This document shows, in pieces, positions 1-6,596 of a stretch of 17,718 nucleotides of DNA; within the stretch, counting starts at the first letter, position 1; every line of letters begins with the position of its first letter. A program made the position numbers and the translations under genes. The notes under the pieces are model-generated. The model was not told the origin of the DNA. It ran no database searches and saw only the letters and a list, made by a program, of their open reading frames with translations. The stretch is from positions 1 to 17,718 of the forward strand of contig CAMBAQ010000017.1 in assembly GCA_945863785.1 (NCBI GenBank), in the 5' to 3' direction. This DNA comes from Chthoniobacter flavus (lineage in GTDB: Bacteria > Verrucomicrobiota > Verrucomicrobiia > Chthoniobacterales > Terrimicrobiaceae).

Positions 1-653
1 GAAGCGATGAGTTCCGCGTCCCCTCCGGTCGCTATGAGATGGAGGCGGGTGAGTGGAAATTTCTCCTCCTGGATTTTTTTAAGAATATTTTTGACCAGTC
101 CGCGATAGCCGTGGATGGAGCCCGAGAGCATGGCGTCTTTCGTGGAGCGTCCAACGACGCTGCGCGGTTCCCTCAACCGAATGAGCGGGAGAAGGGCGGT
201 GCGGTCGTGAAGATAGTTTGTCATTGCGCCAAGCCCTGGTGCAATCACCCCGCCAATGTAGGAGCCATCGGAGGAAATCACATCAAAGGTTACCGCTGTT
301 CCGAAATCCACAACGATCGCAGGAAAACCATGGTGAGCCACACAGCCCGCGGCATTCGCCAAGCGATCAGCACCAATGGCGCTGGGGTCAGGGTAATCGA
401 TGCCAACACCGAGATCGAGATGAGGAGCGATCACGCAGGCTTGCGGGAAAGTTTTTAGGACAACCTTGTTTTTGTAGGGAACGACCGAAGAAAGAATGAC
501 GCCGTCAAAAACTTTGGAAGAGGCAATTTTTTGAAGATCCTGGGCCGCAAGCGTGGGTGTGGGCAGGCGGTGAACACGCCCGATCTTTTCGCCATGAGCC
601 AAAGCGACCTTTGTGAAGCTGTTGCTAATGTCGATGAGGAGAAATCGTTTCAT
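1..653 (-). CDS. coaX: Type III pantothenate kinase CoaX, C-terminus cut by window edge
   Basis: This enzyme phosphorylates pantothenate with ATP, the first step of coenzyme A synthesis in the cytosol. I translated the minus strand from the ATG at 653; 217 residues are visible before the window ends, against a usual family length of about 250-260. Landmarks are an N-terminal phosphate-binding segment (LLIDISNS, D8), GADR at residues 94-97, VDFGTAVTFD at about 115-124 and GGVIAPG at about 134-140. The order and spacing fit the ASKHA-fold type III family and not type I or II kinases. The usual DxGNT phosphate loop reads DISNS, with Ser in place of Gly. The start codon overlaps the stop of the upstream transporter gene as ATGA, so translation is probably coupled to it. 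The assignment is secure; the downstream gene lies outside the window. Confidence 0.93.
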   Translation of the reverse strand, partial: MKRFLLIDISNSFTKVALAHGEKIGRVHRLPTPTLAAQDLQKIASSKVFDGVILSSVVPYKNKVVLKTFPQACVIAPHLDLGVGIDYPDPSAIGADRLANAAGCVAHHGFPAIVVDFGTAVTFDVISSDGSYIGGVIAPGLGAMTNYLHDRTALLPLIRLREPRSVVGRSTKDAMLSGSIHGYRGLVKNILKKIQEEKFPLTRLHLIATGGDAELIA

Positions 654-1960
654 GCCTTTGATGGAAGTGATTCTGGCGAGACCACGGTCGCGATCACGAG
701 ATCGCCGGTCACATTCAGTGCTGTGCGGCACATGTCTAAAAATCGGTCGATCCCAAGAATGATAGCGATGGCCTCGGCTGGAACATTGATGGAAAGGAGC
801 ACGCCGACCACGAGTGGCAGTGAGCCTCCAGGGACGCCCGCTGTCCCGATGCCAGCCATAATGCACATGAGAGCCACAACGACTTGTTGTGTGAGTGACA
901 ATTCAACACCGAATACTTGGGCAAGAAAAAGAACGGTAACTCCTTCGTAGAGGGCGGTTCCATTCTGGTTCGCGCTGGCACCGACGGTGAGGACAAATCG
1001 CGCGATGCGCGGAGGGATTTTGAGATCCTGTTCCGCCACGCGCAGCGATACCGGCAGTGTGGCGTTGCTGGAGGATGTGCTGAAGGCCGTGACGATCGCC
1101 TCCTTAGCTCCACGAAAAAACGCCAGCGGAGAGTGACCGGTGAACCTGAGAACGGCTGGATAGACAACGAACTGTTGTAGCGCCAGACCCAGTAAAACCA
1201 CGCCGGTATAAAATCCCAACGTTCTGAAAAGATCGAATCCCAAGCGCGCCGCCACGGCAAAGCCAAGGCAGGCTACGCCATACGGAGCGAGCCTGAGGGC
1301 AAATCCAATGATGACCATCGACACTTCGAACATCCCTTCAAAAAAACCACGCAAAACAAGAGTTTTTTCGCGCGGGGCGACCGTCATCGCAAATCCAACA
1401 AAGAGGCTGAAGACCATCACGGCCATCAGTCCGCCACCCGTATTTTCAGGGTTGAAGGAGTTGACCGCCTCGGCGAGGGGATTTTCCGGAATAAAGTTTA
1501 GAAGCGTGGTGGCTACAGGTTGGCTTCGTGTACCTCGCTCGATGCTGGTGCGGGAGGCGCCACCATAAGTCGAAATCAGAGCCTGTCGACTCGACTCCGG
1601 CATAGCTGTTCCAGGGGAGAGGGTGTTGACCAAAGCGAGCGCGATGCCCACGCTCAATGTCGAGAGAAGAAGCGTTAATAGCAGTGTTCGCGTTCCCACA
1701 CGGCCAAGCGTGCGAAGGTCGCCCATTTCCATGGTTCCTAGGACGATGGCGGAAAGAATAAGCGGCACGACCACCATAAAGATGATACGCAAAAACACAC
1801 GGCCTGCAGGCTGCACCACCTGATCGATCCACCACGATAGCTGCGGCTGAGAGGATTCCGGAATGAGTCCGCCGGCGAGCAATCCGAGAGCCAGACCAAA
1901 GACCAACCCAAAAAGAATGCGGGTGGATCGGGCGTGAGCCGGCGTGGCGTCTTGCCCCAT
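650..1960 (-). CDS. Dicarboxylate/amino acid:cation symporter (DAACS, GltP/GltT-like)
   Basis: This is an inner-membrane secondary transporter of the glutamate/aspartate/dicarboxylate family (436 residues, normal length), using the elevator fold known from GltPh. Many hydrophobic segments are visible. The family landmarks are all there: the Ser-rich HP1 tip (STSSSNATLP, about 294-303), TM7 NQNGTALYEG (331-340; GltPh has NMDGT), HP2 GTAGVPGG (372-379), and TM8 D405, D409, R412, T413, N416 and D420. D409 and R412 correspond to GltPh D394 and R397, which bind the amino group and the acidic side chain. I therefore infer an acidic amino acid or C4-dicarboxylate substrate. The gene begins 3 bp after the ACT-domain gene and its TGA overlaps the coaX ATG, so the three are very likely co-transcribed. 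Na+ or H+ coupling cannot be told from the sequence. Confidence 0.93.
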   Translation of the reverse strand: MGQDATPAHARSTRILFGLVFGLALGLLAGGLIPESSQPQLSWWIDQVVQPAGRVFLRIIFMVVVPLILSAIVLGTMEMGDLRTLGRVGTRTLLLTLLLSTLSVGIALALVNTLSPGTAMPESSRQALISTYGGASRTSIERGTRSQPVATTLLNFIPENPLAEAVNSFNPENTGGGLMAVMVFSLFVGFAMTVAPREKTLVLRGFFEGMFEVSMVIIGFALRLAPYGVACLGFAVAARLGFDLFRTLGFYTGVVLLGLALQQFVVYPAVLRFTGHSPLAFFRGAKEAIVTAFSTSSSNATLPVSLRVAEQDLKIPPRIARFVLTVGASANQNGTALYEGVTVLFLAQVFGVELSLTQQVVVALMCIMAGIGTAGVPGGSLPLVVGVLLSINVPAEAIAIILGIDRFLDMCRTALNVTGDLVIATVVSPESLPSKA

Positions 1961-1963
1961 GGA

Positions 1964-2425
1964 TCAGCGTGAAAGGTCGCCTTGGCTCAGGAGATAGAAT
2001 CCCTCCCCGCGTAGGACGGAAGACGCGCATTCGATGTCGTCTAAATGCAAAGCCAGAACGGCGCGCCCGCGTGGACGAACAAGGAGAGGGTAGCTGAAGT
2101 GGATATTCACTTCGGCCATGAGCAAAGCGGCGAGGACTCGTGAAAGGTCGCCAGCGCCTTCGTCCATCTCGACCACCATCAAAGCGCATTCGCTATGGGG
2201 AATGTCGCGCTCATTGAAAAGTTCGCTCGCGCGGTCCGGGTCACTGACGATCATGCGACCGATTGCGGACTCGGAAGATTCCGCGATGCTCAGGGCAAGA
2301 ACGACGATGTTGTTGTCATCCAGTAGGCGGACGACTTCGAGGAGGGCGCCGACTTTGTTTTGAAGGAAAACGGAAAATTGACGCACCTGTGGGCTGTGGA
2401 GTTTCTCGGCGGTGGCGGATGTCAT
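1964..2425 (-). CDS. Small tandem ACT-domain protein (putative amino-acid sensor)
   Basis: This 153-residue cytosolic protein consists almost entirely of two ACT-like beta-alpha-beta-beta-alpha-beta units, roughly residues 14-75 and 80-150. The first opens with RQFSVFLQNKVGALLEVVRLL, which holds the typical ACT turn N-x-x-G-x-L before the first helix; the second contains DEGAGDLSRVLAALLMAEVNI. ACT domains usually bind amino acids and control enzymes or transcription; here there is no catalytic or DNA-binding partner domain. It sits 3 bp upstream of an amino-acid/dicarboxylate symporter, so I infer that it senses an amino acid related to that transporter or adjusts its activity. The ATG at 2425 has no clear SD sequence. 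The ACT assignment is good; the ligand and target are unknown. Confidence 0.8.
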   Translation of the reverse strand: MTSATAEKLHSPQVRQFSVFLQNKVGALLEVVRLLDDNNIVVLALSIAESSESAIGRMIVSDPDRASELFNERDIPHSECALMVVEMDEGAGDLSRVLAALLMAEVNIHFSYPLLVRPRGRAVLALHLDDIECASSVLRGEGFYLLSQGDLSR

Positions 2426-2449
2426 ATCGTTAAGGGTGTGGGATTTTTT

Positions 2450-2455
2450 ATCATA
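2450..2455 (-). promoter_or_regulatory. Possible -10 box for the ACT-transporter-coaX operon
   Basis: On the minus strand this reads TATGAT, five of six matches to the sigma-70 -10 consensus, about 25 bp before the ACT gene start. No convincing -35 hexamer lies 16-18 bp upstream, so this is a weak call. It falls in the 79-bp gap after the secreted-protein gene, which is on the same strand. Confidence 0.25.
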
Positions 2456-2504
2456 GAAAGGATCATCTTGTCACCTTTCGTGGTGAGGGCGGGGGAAAAT
2501 GTGG

Positions 2505-3299
2505 TTAAGGACGGGGGGTGGGGGCGTGTAGATGATGTAGGATGTCGGCCATGGTGGAGGCCAGTTCTTTAATTGCGGAATCTGGGAGTGCGCCACTGGA
2601 AGTTTTTAACATGGTATCCCTAGCGGCAAGGATTCCTTGGACAAGCATGAGGGCGAGTTTCCCCTTGCGAGTGGATTCAGGAAGGATGTCAAAACCAGCG
2701 AGCAGTTCGTCAGCGCTCGAAGGTTGGACTAAAAGGGCGGTCCATTCAGGTTTCGGATTCGCTGTGGCGAGCTCGGCAGCGATGTCTATTTGGCGTATCC
2801 ATGAGCCAGCAAGGAGAAAAACAATCAGGTCGCGGTCATTCTGCCGTTGCATGCCTTGAATGATATCTTTTTGAGCCGCATTTATTTCAAGTTGCAGTTC
2901 ACTCCACGATCCCTTATCCGCGAAGTCACTGATACTCTTATTTCGAGCTAAGATGATTTGGTCGAGATTGAGTTTTCTGGTGAGGGCGGTGATCTCGTGA
3001 GTGGTATTTTTGACACCTTGTCCGTTGTTGGCTTGAATTGCCGCAAAGGCATCTGTGACAAGAACGCCCAGCTGAAGAGAGAGAGCTTCTCGCGCGGGAG
3101 AACTCGGGGCGACGGGAGGGTGGACGATTTGAGACCAATTTGGCTGGAATTGCTTGTCGATAGCGTCAAAAAACTCGCCCGCCGATTTGAACTCCGCGGT
3201 CTGGGTCGACGGAGTCTTCAATGACGATTCCTCTGCAAGGCCAGAAGACGCTTTTCCAGCAAACAGGAGGACAACCAAAATGAACAACCGAGCCGACAT
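2505..3299 (-). CDS. Secreted/periplasmic protein of unknown function
   Basis: I do not recognise this 264-residue protein. It starts with a clear Sec signal peptide: MSAR, a hydrophobic core (LFILVVLLF), then a small-residue stretch with likely cleavage after SGLA at about residue 22. The mature part is predicted by eye to be mostly helical and soluble, with no Cys-rich or obvious catalytic motif. It has a proline-rich tail (HAPTPRP). The gene is divergent from the sensor kinase gene, sharing a short intergenic region with it, so shared regulation or a periplasmic accessory role is possible but unproven. The 79-bp gap to the ACT operon would also allow read-through. The signal peptide and coding frame are convincing; the function is open. 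Confidence 0.75.
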   Translation of the reverse strand: MSARLFILVVLLFAGKASSGLAEESSLKTPSTQTAEFKSAGEFFDAIDKQFQPNWSQIVHPPVAPSSPAREALSLQLGVLVTDAFAAIQANNGQGVKNTTHEITALTRKLNLDQIILARNKSISDFADKGSWSELQLEINAAQKDIIQGMQRQNDRDLIVFLLAGSWIRQIDIAAELATANPKPEWTALLVQPSSADELLAGFDILPESTRKGKLALMLVQGILAARDTMLKTSSGALPDSAIKELASTMADILHHLHAPTPRP

Positions 3300-3306
3300 G
3301 TTAGAA

Positions 3307-3334
3307 AAGCTACACGCGTGAAAAAGGGGATCAA
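3307..3334 (-). promoter_or_regulatory. Possible promoter for the secreted-protein gene
   Basis: On the minus strand TTGATC (3334-3329) and TAGCTT (3312-3307) are spaced by 16 bp. Transcription would start around 3300, right at the ATG (3299), which implies a leaderless or nearly leaderless mRNA. The -10 hexamer matches the consensus only partly. Confidence 0.3.
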
Positions 3335-3375
3335 GTTTCTAAAACGCCAAAGGGCCACCAAGGGTTTCTCTTCGG

Positions 3376-3404
3376 TTGACGCATTTTTGTGTTTTGCGTA
3401 GCTT
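3376..3404 (+). promoter_or_regulatory. Probable sigma-70-type promoter for the hybrid kinase gene
   Basis: TTGACG (3376-3381), a 17-bp spacer and TAGCTT (3399-3404) form a reasonable -35/-10 pair upstream of the kinase gene. The TTG of the -35 box is also the first in-frame start-type codon of the open frame, which argues against using it for translation. The divergent promoter at 3307-3334 carries the same TAGCTT -10 hexamer. Confidence 0.4.
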
Positions 3405-3507
3405 GACCCGCTCAGAAACTGGAATGCCAAAATCACCTCCCCATAGAATAGAAGACACCAACGGACCAAGTGAACACGCCGCGTTTTTCCGTCCACCTTC
3501 CGTTGCC

Positions 3508-3511
3508 GGAG
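3508..3511 (+). promoter_or_regulatory. Ribosome binding site that decides the kinase start
   Basis: GGAG lies 5 bases before the ATG at 3517. The earlier in-frame candidates (TTG 3376, ATG 3424) have no comparable SD sequence at proper spacing, and the residues before 3517 are proline-rich and unlike a domain. I therefore prefer 3517. Confidence 0.5.
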
Positions 3512-3516
3512 TAAAA

Positions 3517-5049
3517 ATGGAAAACATTGGCGACTTTGAGCCCGCTCATTTTGAAAAAAGCCCCGAGGCTATCGCGATTCGGAATGCTGATGGGCTTGTG
3601 ATTCTTTGGAATACTGGCGCGGAGGCCATTTACGGAGTCTTGGCATCAGACATTTTGGGCCGACCATTGCCTGCCGGATTCTGTTTGGAAAAAGAGAAGT
3701 TAAATCAAGCCGAGCAGATCACGCTTCAAAAAGGCGAGTGGGCTGGGAAACTCCAGCAATCTGCAGCAGACGGTAGAGCGATAGAGGTGCAAAGTCGCTG
3801 GGTTCTTTTGCCTGCCCAAAAAAGCGAGGGAATGACCATCCTCATCATCAATACGGACACCGCCGACTCCAAGCGAATGGAGGAGGAGCGACTGCGTGCC
3901 CAGCGGCAGGAATGCATTGGGGAACTCGCCGGCGGGATTGCGCATGACCTCAATAATACGCTCCAACCTACGGCGATGGCTATGGATCTCATACGTGGGA
4001 GGCTCCTTGATTCGGATAGCCAAGATTTGCTCCAAGTCGTGGACGCAAACCTCCGGAGGGCCACAGAGTTTGTTCAACAAATATTGAACTTCACTTTAGG
4101 AGGTGGGGGCGGAATGACAGAGATTTCGCTAGGCGAGATTGTTGAAGACATCGCTGGTTTCGTTCAGCACGCCTTCCCCAAGTCCATTCAAATCCAGAGC
4201 GATCTTGCTGGTGGGGTAAATCCTGTTCAGGCGAATGCCACGCAGATTAAGCAAATTTTACTGAATCTTTGCGTGAACGCGCGTGACGCGATGCCTGGTG
4301 GCGGTCTCCTGGCGTTGAGGGTCGGCAATGTCGATATTGATCAGGAATTTGTTCAAAGAAATCCAACGGCAAAAAAAGGGCAGTTTGTCCGCATTAGCGT
4401 GAGTGATACGGGGTCTGGAATCCCTCAATCCGTGCGTGATAAAATCTTCGAGCCTTTTTTTACAACCAAAGGACCAGAAAAAGGAACAGGCATCGGTTTA
4501 GCGACGGTCCTAGGAATCGTCCGTGGACATGGAGGGTTTCTTTTGCTGGAGAGCGTGGAGGGAAGAGGAACAACGTTCGAGATTTACCTTCCTGCCGCCC
4601 AAGCCTCGTCGCAAGCGTCCGCTGTTCCTGCCCCAGTTGCCCCGTTTAGGGAGTTTGCGGGGAATGGCGAAACGGTGCTTCTTGTGGACGACGAACCGAG
4701 CGTTCTCAAAGTCATGCAACGCTCGCTCGAAAAAGCTGGATATCGTGTGCTCACGGCTTTGGATGGCGAGAAAGGTTTGGATTCCTACATAGCGAACCAA
4801 GAAAAAATATCCGTAGTTGTGACAGATATGTCGATGCCTGGCATGGGCGGCGTAGATATGATTAGTCAACTCAGGAACATATCCCCTTCGGCAAAAGTGA
4901 TTCTCACCAGCGGCATCAGCATGGCATCCAATAGCGGGCAGCTCGAATCCCTCGGAGCGGATAAAGTATTGGCCAAGCCATGCAACTCTCGGATGATGCT
5001 GGAAGCGATTAGGGATTTATTAACCGAAGAGCCCAAAAAATGCGCATGA
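3517..5049 (+). CDS. Soluble hybrid sensor histidine kinase: PAS - HisKA/HATPase - receiver
   Basis: This is a cytosolic two-component sensor of 510 residues from the preferred ATG (up to 557 if an upstream start is used). In order: a PAS-like domain beginning almost at the N-terminus (about 10-110), a HisKA H-box with the phospho-accepting His at about 143 (GGIAHDLNN), an N-box (LNLCVNARDAM), a G1 box (DTGSGIP), an F-box (IFEPFFTTK), a G2 box (GTGIGLATV), an Ala/Pro linker, then a receiver domain with the acidic pair VDDE, phospho-acceptor Asp at about 437 (VVTDMSMPGMGG), TSG and the KP lysine at about 487. All catalytic positions are intact. There is no transmembrane segment, so the input is probably intracellular (ligand or redox through PAS). 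There is no output domain and no response regulator beside it; the partner is elsewhere. Cardiolipin synthase follows after 73 bp on the same strand. Confidence 0.92.
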   Translation: MENIGDFEPAHFEKSPEAIAIRNADGLVILWNTGAEAIYGVLASDILGRPLPAGFCLEKEKLNQAEQITLQKGEWAGKLQQSAADGRAIEVQSRWVLLPAQKSEGMTILIINTDTADSKRMEEERLRAQRQECIGELAGGIAHDLNNTLQPTAMAMDLIRGRLLDSDSQDLLQVVDANLRRATEFVQQILNFTLGGGGGMTEISLGEIVEDIAGFVQHAFPKSIQIQSDLAGGVNPVQANATQIKQILLNLCVNARDAMPGGGLLALRVGNVDIDQEFVQRNPTAKKGQFVRISVSDTGSGIPQSVRDKIFEPFFTTKGPEKGTGIGLATVLGIVRGHGGFLLLESVEGRGTTFEIYLPAAQASSQASAVPAPVAPFREFAGNGETVLLVDDEPSVLKVMQRSLEKAGYRVLTALDGEKGLDSYIANQEKISVVVTDMSMPGMGGVDMISQLRNISPSAKVILTSGISMASNSGQLESLGADKVLAKPCNSRMMLEAIRDLLTEEPKKCA

Positions 5050-5122
5050 TGCCGTAAGGCGCGTGGTGATTTTTGTGCCAAGCGTACCCAAGTTAACCCG
5101 TTTGGATCTCTGCTTTTAAACT

Positions 5123-6559
5123 GTGTCTTATCTCTCGCCCATATACGCCATCCTGACAATTTGCATTGAGGTTGTGGGTATTTTGCTTGCGATGCGGGCG
5201 ATCTTGATGGCGAGAACCCCTCAGTCCGCGCTCGCTTGGGCGGGTGTCTTGGTGTTTCTCCCCTTTATTGGGATTCCTCTATTTCTCGTCTTCGGAGAAT
5301 CACGTTTTGCAGGCTATACGCGAGCAGGCAAAGATGGGGTAAAAGCCTTGGATGAAGCGCTCCATGCGATCGTCCGCTATCTCGATGGATATCGAGTTCT
5401 TTTCACCGGAGACTTTGCGGAACCCGAGCGAATGGCGAGAAATCTAACGCGCCTCCCAGCTACCAGCAAAAACGATGTGAGGCTTTTGGTGGATGGGCAC
5501 GCCACATTCGAGGCGATATTTGAAGCGATTGACGCTGCGGAGGAATCGATCTGGATACAATTTTTCATTATCCACGATGACCTGCTCGGGCGCGCTTTAG
5601 CTGAGAAGCTTCTTGCCGCGGCAGGGCGTGGGGTCAAATGCCGAGTGCTTTATGACCAAGTGGGATCCAAGACGCTTCCTGTATCATGGCCGAACCGACT
5701 TCGACAGGCAGGCATTGCCGTCGAGGCCTTTGTCACCAACCGCCAATTTGGTCGACGCTTTCAGATCAATTTTCGTAATCATCGCAAACTGGTCATCGTT
5801 GATGCCCGAGTCGCCTTTCTCGGCGGGCTAAATGTGGGCGACGAATACATGGGGCATAGTCGGCGCTTTGGTCCCTGGCGTGACACTCATGTCCGAATTG
5901 ATGGGCCCGCAGTAGCAGGGTTTCAACTCACTTTCTTAGAGGATTGGAACTACGTCACTCGTGAAGTGCCCGAGTATCGACTGCGTCCCCCATCGCTCAC
6001 GCCTAGACATTCGGCGTCGGTTTTTCCGGTCGCCACCGGTCCGTCCGAGAGTTGGAGCACCTGCACGGCCGTCTATCTTTCTGCGATCCATTGCGCGACG
6101 GAGCGACTCTGGATCGCAAGTCCCTATTTTGTTCCGTCCAGCCCGCTGTTCTATGCGATCTGCCATGCGGCGATTCGCGGGGTGGATGTGCGCATCATCC
6201 TGCCAAAAATGGCCGACCACCTACTGCCGTGGTTATCTTCTTTTACTTACTATCCCAAGCTCCGAGAGGCGGGAGTGAAGGTTTGGCGCTACCAACCGGG
6301 CTTCATGCACCAGAAGGTTCTCCTCGCCGATAATGATGTTGCCATCGTGGGATCGATCAATCTGGACTACCGTTCATTCATGTTGAACTTCGAACTCTCG
6401 GCCGCGATTCAGGATAAAAACTTCGCGTCCGATGTGGAAGCCATGTTTCTCGCGGATTTCGATCGCAGTCGGCCAGAGAACCTTCGCGCTTTCGATGATG
6501 GTTCGCTCCTCTTCCGCCTCAAATGCCGAGCAGCTGCGTTGATGAGTCCTGAGCAATAG
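5123..6559 (+). CDS. cls: Cardiolipin synthase (phospholipase D superfamily, ClsA-type)
   Basis: This is a membrane enzyme that condenses phosphatidylglycerol molecules to cardiolipin. The 478 residues show two N-terminal transmembrane helices (about 7-27 and 38-58) and then two PLD catalytic modules. The HKD motifs are complete: H220-x-K222 to D227 (HRKLVIVD) followed by GGLN, and H396-x-K398 to D403 (HQKVLLAD) followed by GSIN. Length and layout match bacterial ClsA. The start is a GTG at 5123; a later ATG near 5192 would remove the first membrane helix, so the GTG is preferred although no strong SD is visible. The gene converges with the P-type ATPase gene, leaving only 37 bp, in which I see no convincing terminator hairpin. 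Co-expression with the upstream kinase is possible. Confidence 0.92.
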   Translation: MSYLSPIYAILTICIEVVGILLAMRAILMARTPQSALAWAGVLVFLPFIGIPLFLVFGESRFAGYTRAGKDGVKALDEALHAIVRYLDGYRVLFTGDFAEPERMARNLTRLPATSKNDVRLLVDGHATFEAIFEAIDAAEESIWIQFFIIHDDLLGRALAEKLLAAAGRGVKCRVLYDQVGSKTLPVSWPNRLRQAGIAVEAFVTNRQFGRRFQINFRNHRKLVIVDARVAFLGGLNVGDEYMGHSRRFGPWRDTHVRIDGPAVAGFQLTFLEDWNYVTREVPEYRLRPPSLTPRHSASVFPVATGPSESWSTCTAVYLSAIHCATERLWIASPYFVPSSPLFYAICHAAIRGVDVRIILPKMADHLLPWLSSFTYYPKLREAGVKVWRYQPGFMHQKVLLADNDVAIVGSINLDYRSFMLNFELSAAIQDKNFASDVEAMFLADFDRSRPENLRAFDDGSLLFRLKCRAAALMSPEQ

Positions 6560-6596
6560 GATTTGTAAAAACGGGAAGCGAGCCGTCGGTGAGCGA

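Noticed and set aside
3376..3516. Kinase start at TTG 3376 or ATG 3424
   Set aside because: TTG 3376 falls in a -35 box, neither has a good SD, and the added residues are proline-rich and unlike a domain.
5042..5075. Hairpin-like sequence followed by TTTTT after the kinase gene
   Set aside because: The stem is only 3-4 bp and overlaps the end of the gene; too weak to call a terminator.
6560..6596. Bidirectional terminator between the converging cls and ATPase genes
   Set aside because: No stem longer than about 4 bp is visible, although a terminator would be expected here.
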